Shown piece by piece: positions 24,742 through 33,185 of a stretch of DNA of 64,000 bases. The notes under the pieces were generated by a model that was not told the DNA's origin, ran no database searches, and saw only the letters and a list, made by a program, of their open reading frames with translations. Each line of letters starts with the position of its first letter. The stretch's first letter is position 1. The position numbers were made by a program, and so were the translations under genes. Origin of the DNA: Nitrospira sp. (GTDB lineage: Bacteria; Nitrospirota; Nitrospiria; Nitrospirales; Nitrospiraceae); assembly GCA_022226935.1 (NCBI GenBank), contig CP092081.1, positions 2,368,627-2,432,626 of the forward strand, written 5' to 3'.

Positions 24742-25704
24742 GTGCCGCGCCCGGCGTATCTCGTCCGGTTTGCTGCCGCAGCGCCTCGTCACCTGGCAAC
24801 CTGGTTTCTTGCGAGCCTCCTCATGAGCGGTTGCGCGGCACGGCCGGAAATCCCTCCCTGGTTCGACGCGATTCAGCGATTTCCCGTCCATACCACCTCC
24901 GTCAACGGCCACCGAATCGCCTATCTTGACGAAGGGCAGGGCCCGCCGCTGATCTTAGTGCACGGATACGGCGGATCCATGTGGCAGTGGGAATATCAAC
25001 AGCCTCTGACCGCACACTTCCGCGTGATTACTCCGGATCTCATCGGGTCGGGACTTTCCGATAAACCTGACATCGACTACCGTCCTTCCGAACTGATCGA
25101 ATCCATACGAGGGCTCATGGATGCGCTGGGCCTGCCGACAGCCACCTTGATCGGCAATTCCATGGGCGGCGGCGTGGCCATCGGCATGGCCCTGACTTAT
25201 CCGGAGCGCGTTCACCGTCTGGTCTTGATCGATAGCCTGCCCGATCATGTTCGGGAACGACTCGTCAGCCCGCTCATGCGGCGCGCGATCAATACGCACG
25301 TGCCCGCCTGGGTGGCCCGCTTCGGCGCATCGCTGTTCGGGAGCCGGACGATGGAAGCCGTGCTCAAGGAAGTCGTCTACGATCACAGCCTCATCACCCC
25401 GCTCGTGCTGGAACGCTCCAACCGGAACCGGCAGCGGGAGGACATGGTCGGCCCGTTGCTGTCATTACGCGATAGCTTGCCGTTGTGGGAACAGCAGTAT
25501 GCCCCGCGACTCACGGAGATCCGCCACTCCACGTTGATCTTATGGGGCGAACAGGATCGCCTCTTCCCTCCGCAAGTCGGCCGAGACCTCCAGGCTATAA
25601 TTCCGCAAGCTCGGCTGATCGTCATTCCCGAGGCCGGCCATATTCCCCAATGGGAGCGACCGCAAGCGGTCAACCGGCACATCCGAGAGTTTCTTCAACC
25701 TTGA
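24742..25704 (+). CDS. Alpha/beta hydrolase, probable lipoprotein
   Basis: 320 residues from a GTG three bases after pycB. An N-terminal hydrophobic segment ends in a lipobox-like LMSGC (Cys about 30). The hydrolase core follows, with oxyanion loop HGYGGSMWQW, nucleophile Ser140 in GNSMGGG, an acidic residue in WGEQDRLFP and catalytic His in EAGHIPQWE. Substrate unknown; lipid or ester hydrolysis at the envelope is likely. Confidence 0.85.
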   Translation: MPRPAYLVRFAAAAPRHLATWFLASLLMSGCAARPEIPPWFDAIQRFPVHTTSVNGHRIAYLDEGQGPPLILVHGYGGSMWQWEYQQPLTAHFRVITPDLIGSGLSDKPDIDYRPSELIESIRGLMDALGLPTATLIGNSMGGGVAIGMALTYPERVHRLVLIDSLPDHVRERLVSPLMRRAINTHVPAWVARFGASLFGSRTMEAVLKEVVYDHSLITPLVLERSNRNRQREDMVGPLLSLRDSLPLWEQQYAPRLTEIRHSTLILWGEQDRLFPPQVGRDLQAIIPQARLIVIPEAGHIPQWERPQAVNRHIREFLQP

Positions 25705-25770
25705 CAGTCTTCCCAGCGGGCCATACAGTGACGATCGAGACAAAACCTTTCTTTATTCATGGAGCGGCCT

Positions 25771-26457
25771 ATGAAGTCGATCAGTACTCTTGTCGTGCGC
25801 AGCGCGCTGGTGCCCCGTCTTGTCCTCGGCCTCTTGTGTCTCGGATTCGGCGGCTGCGGCACATGGTCGAGCGCCGGCAAAGCTGACTTTTCATACAAAG
25901 ACATGCCTATCGCCGACGGAAGCGCGGTGGCCGGAGAAGGGAACAATATCCTGTTTCAGGGCAAACCGCTGATGCTCACCGGCATGGGGATCAAGGTCGG
26001 CGACAAACTGCGCGATGTGAAACTGGCGCAAACCGACCTCTCGATGGTTCCCATCAATGACACCAAGGGGAAAGGCAAGGTCCGCATCATCAGCATCGTC
26101 CCGTCTGTCGACACAAAAGTGTGTGAACAACAAACGCACTATTTGAGCGAGAAAAACATGGGACTCGATCGCATGGTCGAGCTCATCACCATCAGCATCG
26201 ATACGCCCTTCGCGCTCAAGCGTTTTGCGGAGGAAGCCAAAATCAGCAACGTCACCTTTCTCTCCGATTTTCGCGCCGCCGATTTCGGGAAGGCCCATGG
26301 GCTCTTGCTCAAAGACCTTCACCTCCTGAGTCGTGCCCTGCTGGTCGTCGACAAGGACAACAAGGTGCGCTACCTGCAGATCACGCCGGAATTGGCCCAA
26401 CTGCCGGACCTGGAGGAAGCCTTCCGGTTCGCGCGTAAGCTGGTGACGGCCAGCTAA
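25771..26457 (+). CDS. tpx: Lipoprotein thiol peroxidase (Tpx family) with a single catalytic Cys
   Basis: 228 residues from the ATG at 25771, chosen because GGAG lies seven bases upstream. A signal peptide with lipobox GFGGC puts the lipidated Cys at 29. The Tpx core has the peroxidatic motif SVDTKVCEQQT (Cys118). The position of the usual Tpx resolving cysteine, in the RF-C segment after PFAL, is Ala153, so this would be a 1-Cys enzyme needing an external thiol. Its location outside the cytoplasm is unusual, since Tpx is generally cytoplasmic or periplasmic-soluble. Next to sthA. Confidence 0.82.
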   Translation: MKSISTLVVRSALVPRLVLGLLCLGFGGCGTWSSAGKADFSYKDMPIADGSAVAGEGNNILFQGKPLMLTGMGIKVGDKLRDVKLAQTDLSMVPINDTKGKGKVRIISIVPSVDTKVCEQQTHYLSEKNMGLDRMVELITISIDTPFALKRFAEEAKISNVTFLSDFRAADFGKAHGLLLKDLHLLSRALLVVDKDNKVRYLQITPELAQLPDLEEAFRFARKLVTAS

Positions 26458-26487
26458 CTCTCGTCTCACAGCCGTTGAGGACTATCC

Positions 26488-27891
26488 ATGGCCCATTACG
26501 ATCTGCTGGTGATCGGAACCGGCCCGGCAGGACAAAAGGCCGCCATTCAAGCGGCGAAGCTCGGCAAAAAGGTCGCCGTCGTCGAGCGCAAACAGGTTGT
26601 CGGCGGGGTCTGCACCAACACCGGCACCATCCCCAGCAAATCGCTCCGTGAAGCCGCTCTCTATCTTTCCGGTTTCCACCAGCGCAGCCTCTATGGCGCC
26701 AGTTATCGCGTCAAACAGGACATCACGATGGCGGATCTGACCTTCCGTTCCAATCACGTCATCAACCGCGAGATCGAGATCATCCATAATCAGATGACGC
26801 GGAATAATATCGACCTGTGGTACGGCACCGCCTCTTTCGTCGACCCGCACCGCGTGCGAATCGAACGGGCAGATGATCGCGTGGAACATACGGCCGACTT
26901 TCTCGTCATTGCCTGCGGCACCGTCCCGGCCCGCCCGACTCACATTCCTTTCGACGACCGGACCATCATCGACACTGACGGCCTCCTGACGTTGAAAGAC
27001 CTGCCCAAGTCCATCACGATCATCGGCGGCGGGGTGATCGGCGCGGAATATGCGTCCATCCTGGCCACAATGGGCATTCACGTCACCCTCATCGAGCGCC
27101 GCCCGCGCCTTCTGGAATTTGTCGATCAGGAAACCATTGAAGCCCTGCAGTATCACATGCGCAGTATCGGGGTGATCCTCCGGTTCAACGAAGAGGTCGT
27201 GTCCGTCGAGCCGGTAGCCGAACAACAGGTGATCGTGCGCTTGAAGAGCGGCAAGGAAATCGGCGCCTCCACCGTGCTCTATTCGGTTGGGCGTACCGGC
27301 GCCAGCGCGACCCTCAACCTGCAGGCCATCGCCCTCACAGCGGACGAGCGCGGGCGACTCACCGTCAACGAGCATTATCAAACGGCGATTCCCCACATTT
27401 ATGCGGCCGGCGACATCATCGGTTTTCCCGCCTTGGCTTCGACATCCATGCAGCAAGGCCGTCACGCGGCCTGCCACGCATTTGGTGTGCCCTACCAGAC
27501 ACAGTCGGACCTGATGCCTTATGGCATCTATTCCATCCCCGAGATTTCCATGGTCGGCCGCAACGAAGACGACTTGACCAAACACGGAGTGCCCTACGCC
27601 GTCGGCATCGCCCGCTACCGGGAAATCGCGCGCGGGCAGATCATCGGTGATGAGATCGGCATGTTGAAACTGCTCTTTCACAATAAAACCCGGCAATTGC
27701 TCGGCGTGCACGCGATCGGCGACGGAGCGACGGAACTGATTCACATCGGCCAGACGGTGATGGCCTTTCAGGGACAGATCGACTACTTCATCGATGCGGT
27801 GTTCAATTACCCCACCCTCGCGGAATGTTATCGCGTTGCCGCGCTGGATGGCATCAATCAACTCCCGAGACCGTGGACGCCCCGAGCGTGA
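26488..27891 (+). CDS. sthA: Soluble pyridine nucleotide transhydrogenase (SthA type)
   Basis: Flavoprotein that exchanges reducing equivalents between NADPH and NAD+. 467 residues. FAD fold VIGTGPAGQKAAIQAAK at the start, NAD(P) fold TIIGGGVIGAEYASI near 178, and a C-terminal dimerisation domain. The active-site segment GVCTNTGTIPSK keeps Cys42 but has Thr47 where dihydrolipoyl dehydrogenases have the second redox Cys. That loss marks SthA. It lies 30 bp after tpx. Confidence 0.9.
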   Translation: MAHYDLLVIGTGPAGQKAAIQAAKLGKKVAVVERKQVVGGVCTNTGTIPSKSLREAALYLSGFHQRSLYGASYRVKQDITMADLTFRSNHVINREIEIIHNQMTRNNIDLWYGTASFVDPHRVRIERADDRVEHTADFLVIACGTVPARPTHIPFDDRTIIDTDGLLTLKDLPKSITIIGGGVIGAEYASILATMGIHVTLIERRPRLLEFVDQETIEALQYHMRSIGVILRFNEEVVSVEPVAEQQVIVRLKSGKEIGASTVLYSVGRTGASATLNLQAIALTADERGRLTVNEHYQTAIPHIYAAGDIIGFPALASTSMQQGRHAACHAFGVPYQTQSDLMPYGIYSIPEISMVGRNEDDLTKHGVPYAVGIARYREIARGQIIGDEIGMLKLLFHNKTRQLLGVHAIGDGATELIHIGQTVMAFQGQIDYFIDAVFNYPTLAECYRVAALDGINQLPRPWTPRA

Positions 27892-27999
27892 CCAGCCGTT
27901 TCTCACACGTCGCCACCCTCAGTGCCCCATGTTGAGCATTGAATGGAGACGTGACCATCGAGGATTCAACATTCTCCGACACGAGCAAGGAGGACCCGG

Positions 28000-28668
28000 A
28001 TGTCGTTTTCAAATCATCTTCGCAAGCTGGCCCAACCCGTCTGGGATGCACAACTGACTCACCCCTTCGTCCTCGCACTGGGCAAGGGCACGTTGTCGGA
28101 AAGAAAATTCCGCTACTACATTCTGCAGGATGCCCGCTTCCTCGCGGATCTTGCCCGCGTCTTTGCCGCCGGCTCCTTGCGGGCGCCGGACGCTGAATCG
28201 GCCCTGCGTTTCGCCAAACTGGCAGAAGAAACCATCACCGTCGAGCGCAGTCTCCACGAGAACTACGGCAAACGTTGGAACTTGTCGCCGCAGGAGATGC
28301 TGAACGAGCCGATGGCGCCGACCAACTATGCCTACACCCGGCATATGCTGGCCGTGGCCCAAGCCGGGACCGCGACGGAAATCGCCGTCGTCGCACTCCC
28401 CTGCGCCTGGATCTACTGTGTCGTCGGGAAACATTTTCTCAAGAACGGGGCGCCGCCGGCCAAACATCCGTACCGGGATTGGTTGATGCTCTATGCCTCC
28501 CCGGAGTTCCAAGCGGTGCAGGAATGGATGCGAGCCCGGGTCGATACCTGGGCGAGAACCGCCGGCCATGAAGAAAAGAAACGGATGGAGCAGGCGTTTC
28601 TCCTCAGTTCGAAATATGAGTGGATGTTTTGGGAGATGGCCTGGAACGAGGAGAAGTGGCCGGTGTGA
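28000..28668 (+). CDS. tenA: TenA-family aminopyrimidine aminohydrolase (thiaminase II)
   Basis: Hydrolyses aminopyrimidines to salvage thiamine breakdown products. 222 residues, all-helical. The catalytic Cys135 sits in PCAWIYCVVG, matching the family Cys, and the C-terminal KYEWMFWEMAW holds the conserved Glu. The start ATG has AAGGAGG upstream. No TPP riboswitch pattern is visible in the 108 bp before it. thiD lies about 5 kb away, so thiamine genes are only loosely grouped. Confidence 0.9.
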   Translation: MSFSNHLRKLAQPVWDAQLTHPFVLALGKGTLSERKFRYYILQDARFLADLARVFAAGSLRAPDAESALRFAKLAEETITVERSLHENYGKRWNLSPQEMLNEPMAPTNYAYTRHMLAVAQAGTATEIAVVALPCAWIYCVVGKHFLKNGAPPAKHPYRDWLMLYASPEFQAVQEWMRARVDTWARTAGHEEKKRMEQAFLLSSKYEWMFWEMAWNEEKWPV

Positions 28669-28722
28669 GGGGCGAGGGAAGGGCCGGGCTCTTCGCTCAC
28701 AAGCACAGCACCGGCGGGCTCT

Positions 28723-28825
28723 CCCTGAGACGACCTTGGCGTCTGAACTTGCTGCGTCTCGTCATGCGATCCGCAGCTTCGAACAACAGACGCCACCTGC
28801 GAGGCCAGGCAGGTCTGTCTCAGGG
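28723..28825. repeat. Nested inverted-repeat element
   Basis: Three perfect nested or inner dyads: CCCTGAGAC/GTCTCAGGG (28723-28731, 28817-28825), GGCGTCTG/CAGACGCC (28738-28745, 28787-28794) and GCTGCG/CGCAGC (28751-28756, 28772-28777). It lies between tenA and the UDG-like gene in a 352-bp gap with no supported gene. The folded transcript would have a multi-arm shape. Confidence 0.5.
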
Positions 28826-29020
28826 CAGCGCACAAACATCGCCGATGCTGTGCAATCGCTCAGAGCCAGCCCCCCTCGCCAGTCGCATGGCCACGAGGAG
28901 AAAGATCAAAAAAACCGGAGCGGCGACGAAAGACGCAAATCATCTTCGGCGACGGACAGGCTCAGTGAAGAGGCTGCTGCCAACCTTGCATAACAGCATC
29001 ATGCTTAGCTACTAATTTAG

Positions 29021-29644
29021 ATGAGTACCTCTTGGGAACAGCTTCAGCGGGATATCTGGGTGTGTAATGCCTGCGAGAATTTGGCAAGGGTCACGCTCAC
29101 TATCCGCCAGCAGACTGATCCTCCGAGAACGGCTGTTAAACTCCTCGTTGTAGGCATTGCACCTCCCTTCAAACCAAACATTAACGAAAAAACCCCGGCC
29201 AAAAGCGCTACCAGCGATCCCACAGATAATCTCAGACAATTTCTCACAAAAACTTTTGGACATTCCTGGGAACACCTACTCAATGAGGGCCTTTTCGTTC
29301 TCCATGCAGCCAAATGTGCAATCCAACCGAAAGATGGTTATCAAAATCCACCTCGCGAGGTTGTTGATAACTGTGCCTCACGCCATCTCACCCGAGAGTT
29401 TTTAGAAATCAAACCTCGATATGTTGTCACCTTTGGTGAACGTGCCAGACGAGCCGTTCTCAAAATATCTCATTGTCACAAGCCGCCAGGGCCAAAATTA
29501 AGCGGAGAGCTGTTTGAGGGGCCATGGCAAATGACAATAAAAGACTTCGAGTACACTCTATTTGTGTCGCCGTTCTTCAGCCAAAATCCCGCAAATGCAC
29601 AAAGGATCTTGAAACAGGCAGCCCAGCTTGCAACAGTAGATTGA
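29021..29644 (+). CDS. Uracil-DNA-glycosylase-superfamily-like protein
   Basis: 207 residues. The order of blocks fits the UDG fold: an early CNAC, LLVVGIAPPFKPN in place of the family GxAPG loop, LFVLHAAKCAI, YVVTFGERARRAVL, and FVSPFFSQN near the C-terminus where active UDGs have the HPS motif. Several catalytic positions differ, so activity is uncertain. The gene is visibly richer in A and T than its neighbours and stands alone between two non-coding gaps, which suggests acquisition by transfer. Confidence 0.6.
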   Translation: MSTSWEQLQRDIWVCNACENLARVTLTIRQQTDPPRTAVKLLVVGIAPPFKPNINEKTPAKSATSDPTDNLRQFLTKTFGHSWEHLLNEGLFVLHAAKCAIQPKDGYQNPPREVVDNCASRHLTREFLEIKPRYVVTFGERARRAVLKISHCHKPPGPKLSGELFEGPWQMTIKDFEYTLFVSPFFSQNPANAQRILKQAAQLATVD

Positions 29645-30063
29645 GCCAATAAGAAAACAGTCAGATGAAGGCCGGAAGTCTTTTGCCTCATGCCCCCCTC
29701 CCAGCCTCTAGGTTCTCCACAGCTGCCCTCTCCGTCACAGGCGACGCCAACGCGCTTTTCTTGGCATGGCATGACGCCCTTGCGCTCAATGGCCATTTTC
29801 GAAGAAATGGGAAATTCCGAAAAATGGCGATTCGATTGAAGAAGAATGAAATGAGAGGGTTCGAAACGTGGCTAGGAACCCAAGCGGCTAGAGAGGAAAT
29901 AAAGGAATCGGAAGGCCTTTGTCGTAGTCACCACCACTGTGAGCGCGCCAGGAGCCGCTGAGACAGCGGTGAAGGCTTCACAGACAACGCCGTACCTGCC
30001 GTCCTTCCTGCATGCACCAGAGTAACGCTGGTAGCGTGAGCTGATCGAGAAGCCGCTCAACCC
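29645..30063. other. Intergenic region of about 420 bp
   Basis: A 98-codon plus-strand frame (29665-29961) has no ribosome binding site and is unconvincing. A short dyad GCCATTTT/AAAATGGC (29792-29799, 29821-29828) is present. The first two thirds share the AT-rich character of the preceding gene; nothing else is identifiable. Confidence 0.4.
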
Positions 30064-30225
30064 TCACCCTGTCTTGCGATATTCTTGCGGCTGCGGCTGA
30101 TCGAGCGGTTCAGCACCCCAGTCAGGCTCTTCTTCACTCATAGGGATGCTCTCTTGAGTGACTGAGGCCCAGATAGCGATGGCACAAAACAGGATCGTCA
30201 ATGCGATGAGGAAGTAAACAGGCAT
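30064..30225 (-). CDS. Small single-pass membrane protein with acidic tail (53 aa)
   Basis: Start ATG at 30225 with GAGGAGGT four bases upstream, an excellent site. One helix (about residues 3-24, VYFLIALTILFCAIAIWA) is followed by an acidic, Pro/Gln-rich tail (EEEPDWGAEPLDQPQPQ). Function unknown. Size and layout recall accessory mini-subunits of membrane complexes, but no complex is adjacent. Confidence 0.65.
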   Translation of the reverse strand: MPVYFLIALTILFCAIAIWASVTQESIPMSEEEPDWGAEPLDQPQPQEYRKTG

Positions 30226-30554
30226 GATGACCTCCTCTATTCCTGGTTGTCCTACTCTCACGTTAATCCTGCCGCCAGCGAGAGGCTACAAGGTAAAAAC
30301 CTAGGTTCTAGACTAAATTTCCCTGTAGGGGGAACAAGGATAGACCGTGCCGTATGTCGCGAAGTATCCGTATAGTGTTGTCTTAACCGTACGCATGCTC
30401 CCGAATGCCAAGCCGCTCCTATTGATCCATCCCGTTCGCGCCGAACAGTCGCTCGACATGCATTGTTTGCAGCCCTTACTCAGCCGCCCTCTCAGATTTC
30501 TTCCGGGTTTGTGGTAGGCTGACCGCATCGCCTGACAGGTCACCGCCTCTCACT
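30226..30554. other. Intergenic region of about 330 bp
   Basis: Upstream region for the small membrane protein (-) and the HEAT protein (+). A 76-codon minus-strand frame at 30313-30543 is not supported. The main visible signal is the CCCT-GT-AGGG dyad at 30315-30333. Confidence 0.4.
30315..30333. promoter_or_regulatory. NarL-like 7-2-7 dyad
   Basis: ATTTCCCT-GT-AGGGGGA is a near-symmetric pair of seven-base half-sites with a two-base gap. This resembles the known NarL/NarP arrangement (TACCCCT, two bases, AGGGGTA), though the outer bases differ. It sits about 90 bp upstream of the small membrane gene start. Confidence 0.25.
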
Positions 30555-31601
30555 ATGACAGCCGCCGAGTCGTCGCCGAACATCCTGAGCGCGCGCGAGA
30601 TCCAGTTACACCTGCTGGGACTGGTCCTGGTGCTCGGCCTTCTTGGATCGTGGTACTGGTTTTCGACTGGAGCGCGGGTCGTCCCGACCCTGATCGAGCT
30701 GCTCAAGGACGATGATCCGTCGACACGAATTGTCGCGGCCGAACAATTAGGGCAAGTCGGACCGGCAGCGCGATCCGCCGTTCCGCAGCTGCTGAGCCAG
30801 GCCACGCAGGACGGCAGTCAACATGCCAACACCACCGCAGCCATCGCGCTGAAGTGGATCGATTTGACGGCGGCTCGCCGGGTGATGACCCACTTCGTGC
30901 CGAGACTGCATGATTCCGATGTGCAACAACGCCGTATAGCCTGCGCGGTGATCGGCAGCCTGGGACCGATTGCCAAACCGGCGGTACCGGCCCTGCTGGC
31001 CGTCGCGCATGATGCCGATGCGCTCCTACGCCGCAATGCCCTTATCGCCTTGGCGAGCATCGGCATTCCACCGCCCCCGATCGGCGCAGCCCTCGTGGAC
31101 GGGCTACGCGATTCTTCTTCGCTCGTGCGCCAAACGGCGGTCACCCAATTTGCCTTTACTGTCCCCCTCTCACAGGAGGCGGTGGCTTCGCTCACACCGA
31201 TGCTGAATGATCTGGATAAGGGCATCGCCACCCTCGCGCGTACAGCGTTGGACAAACCGAGGGCTGGGGATGCGGCTCACATCGAATCCTTGGGCATGAT
31301 GCTCGGGCATTCCTCTGCGCGCGACTATGCGTTGCACCAATTGGCCCAATTGGGCCCGGAGGCCAGTGATGCCCTGCCGCCGATTATTCCCCTCCTGAAC
31401 GATGAACAACCTCTGATTCGCTATCTGGCCGCCGAAAGCATCGGGGGCATGGGAGCTGCCGCCAAACAAGCGCTGCCGGCCTTGCAACGACATCAGGATT
31501 CCGACCCCGTCGTTCGCGCCGCCATCTCCGAAGCCGTGAGTGCGATCGAATCCGGAGCCGTGGTCAGCGCCGAACCTTTCACCAAGGAACTGCCACGTTG
31601 A
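30555..31601 (+). CDS. Membrane-anchored HEAT-repeat protein
   Basis: 348 residues. One transmembrane helix near residues 19-38 is followed by an array of HEAT/PBS-lyase-like helical repeats (recurring VPxLIELLKDxDPSTRIVAAEQLG, PALLAVAHDADALLRRNALIALASIG, PLLNDEQPLIRYLAAESIGGMG). Such arrays mediate protein contacts. The stop overlaps the next membrane gene start by four bases, so the two are translated together and may interact. Confidence 0.85.
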   Translation: MTAAESSPNILSAREIQLHLLGLVLVLGLLGSWYWFSTGARVVPTLIELLKDDDPSTRIVAAEQLGQVGPAARSAVPQLLSQATQDGSQHANTTAAIALKWIDLTAARRVMTHFVPRLHDSDVQQRRIACAVIGSLGPIAKPAVPALLAVAHDADALLRRNALIALASIGIPPPPIGAALVDGLRDSSSLVRQTAVTQFAFTVPLSQEAVASLTPMLNDLDKGIATLARTALDKPRAGDAAHIESLGMMLGHSSARDYALHQLAQLGPEASDALPPIIPLLNDEQPLIRYLAAESIGGMGAAAKQALPALQRHQDSDPVVRAAISEAVSAIESGAVVSAEPFTKELPR

Positions 31602-32098
31602 CCGATATCGCGCAGGAAAAGTCTTCTCGCCTCAGAATGATGACGCGCTTGGGCGTTTGGATCAGTCTGCTCGGCGGGCTACTCCTCCCCTGGATCATCA
31701 TGCTGGCCGTCGAGATTCTCGTGCGCGACGTTCCGGTTCCACGAGCCTGGCGGTCGTTCACGTTGCACCTCTTTGCCCCCGGCTACAACTTTTTCTTAGT
31801 CGGGGTACTGACGGCGCTGCCCTTCGTCATTCTGGCGCTGCTCATCCTGTTCCACCTGGGAACCGCCGCTGCCCACAATGCCCTGATTGCCTACCGGCGT
31901 GCGCTCGGCCTCTTCTCGGCGGGAGTGAGCATGGTCCTCATCGCCGGCTGGATCCATATTGACGTGCTCATCCATCCCGATGCGCAGGGAGCGCTCGCCT
32001 ATTTCTACCTTCCGATTCTCTTGCTGACCATTCTGCCGTTCGGGTATGGGCTGGGACGGGCGTTGGCCAAAGCCTTCCTGCCCAGACTGTCGAGCTGA
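31598..32098 (+). CDS. Four-helix membrane protein (166 aa)
   Basis: Unrecognised. Helices are at about 16-40, 56-84, 100-121 and 135-155. The loops are short and the protein ends with a basic tail. It starts with a GTG/TTG-like codon within the HEAT gene stop region (overlap of four bases). Its role is probably linked to the HEAT protein. Confidence 0.75.
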   Translation: MTDIAQEKSSRLRMMTRLGVWISLLGGLLLPWIIMLAVEILVRDVPVPRAWRSFTLHLFAPGYNFFLVGVLTALPFVILALLILFHLGTAAAHNALIAYRRALGLFSAGVSMVLIAGWIHIDVLIHPDAQGALAYFYLPILLLTILPFGYGLGRALAKAFLPRLSS

Positions 32099-32109
32099 CG
32101 TTCACGGGC

Positions 32110-32137
32110 TGGACAGCATCGACGACGTGAGTATAAT
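32110..32137 (+). promoter_or_regulatory. Sigma-70 promoter for the FlgO-like gene
   Basis: TGGACA (32110-32115; five of six), a 16-bp spacer and a perfect TATAAT (32132-32137). Transcription would begin near 32144. This excludes the more upstream start codon at 32138 and supports an ATG at 32168 or 32174. Confidence 0.7.
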
Positions 32138-32167
32138 GTGGGCCATGCGTCACGTGATCGTAAAAGT

Positions 32168-33151
32168 ATGCCGATGAATCGCCTCTTACCCTGCCTCATC
32201 CTGCTTGTCCTCTGCCATTCCACCTCTCTGGCTGCCTCGAAGTATGAGGACAGCGTCAAAGAACTCGCCGAAGGGGTGGCGGCAGAGGCGATCAAAATGA
32301 AAAAGTCGCGGCTCGCGCTGCTGGATTTTGTGGACAGCAAGGGGGACGTGACGCCCATCGGCCAATTTCTGGCCGAGGAGTTAGCCACCCATCTGCTCGT
32401 GGCCGGGGAGCTCAAAGTAGTCGATCGCAAGTTGCTGATCGCCACCATGGCAAAACACCAGCTGACCCACCTCGATACGTCACAGGCCAAGGCCGCCAAG
32501 AAAGTCGCCAAGGCTCTGCGCGCGGATCTCTACGTCACCGGCGCCTATCTGGAAATTCCCGAAGGCATTCAGGTCACCGCCAAGCTGATCGGACCCTATA
32601 CGGTCTACCCCGTCGGCGCGTCACGGACCATCGTGCCGAAATCCGGCCCCTTGGCAGCCCTGCTGAAACAGGCGGCAGCCGCTCCGGCCCCGGCAACCGC
32701 GGCCGTGGTGACCGAAACTGCGCCGGTCCTGAGCGCCCATGAAAATGAATTGTACAAGGTCACGATTCTCAGCATGACACGGCAAGACGATGTGATCGGC
32801 CTTGATCTGTTATTCACCAACCGTACGGCGCATCCGGTCAAGATCGGCTGCCAACTGCTCGACACCTATCTTGTGGATGAGCACGGCGAGCAGTGGAAAC
32901 AGAATGTCGCACAGAATCGTGAAGGCCTCTGCACGCGCGGCATGGAGCTGAACCCCAAACGACAGCAGCCTGCGAGCTTGTCGTTCCTGGCCGGCAGTAA
33001 ACCGCCGACAGGTCCGATCACGTTGCATTACCATGAAACGTCGCCCAGGGCGGATCGGATCATCTCCCTGGACGGACTGAAGATTGACTCTGCGCCGGTC
33101 GTCGAACCCGACGCTCCCGCCGCGCAGGAATCAACGCCCCCCACACCGTAA
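32168..33151 (+). CDS. FlgO/CsgG-like exported protein
   Basis: About 327 residues from the ATG at 32168. A signal peptide ends near SLAA. The first domain (about 25-170) resembles FlgO, a TolB/CsgG-type fold: an opening helix, RLALLDFVDSKGDVTPIGQFLAEELATHLL, LKVVDRKLL and ADLYVTGAYLEI. The second domain (about 190-310) is beta-rich with one Cys pair (CQLLDT, EGLCTRG). It would be periplasmic or outer-membrane associated. The promoter immediately upstream suggests its own transcript with thiD following. Confidence 0.75.
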   Translation: MPMNRLLPCLILLVLCHSTSLAASKYEDSVKELAEGVAAEAIKMKKSRLALLDFVDSKGDVTPIGQFLAEELATHLLVAGELKVVDRKLLIATMAKHQLTHLDTSQAKAAKKVAKALRADLYVTGAYLEIPEGIQVTAKLIGPYTVYPVGASRTIVPKSGPLAALLKQAAAAPAPATAAVVTETAPVLSAHENELYKVTILSMTRQDDVIGLDLLFTNRTAHPVKIGCQLLDTYLVDEHGEQWKQNVAQNREGLCTRGMELNPKRQQPASLSFLAGSKPPTGPITLHYHETSPRADRIISLDGLKIDSAPVVEPDAPAAQESTPPTP

Positions 33152-33185
33152 GCCATTACATCCGATGACAGGCACAGGAAACACC

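Noticed and set aside
26482-27906. 474-codon minus-strand frame opposite sthA
   Set aside because: Mirror of sthA codons; composition rich in His, Asp and Arg, typical for antisense of GC-rich genes.
27892-27999. TPP riboswitch before tenA
   Set aside because: The conserved CUGAGA and ACC-UGAUC-UGG-type core elements are not present in the 108 bp.
29665-29961. 98-codon plus-strand frame after the UDG-like gene
   Set aside because: No ribosome binding site, random-looking residue composition, and no context.
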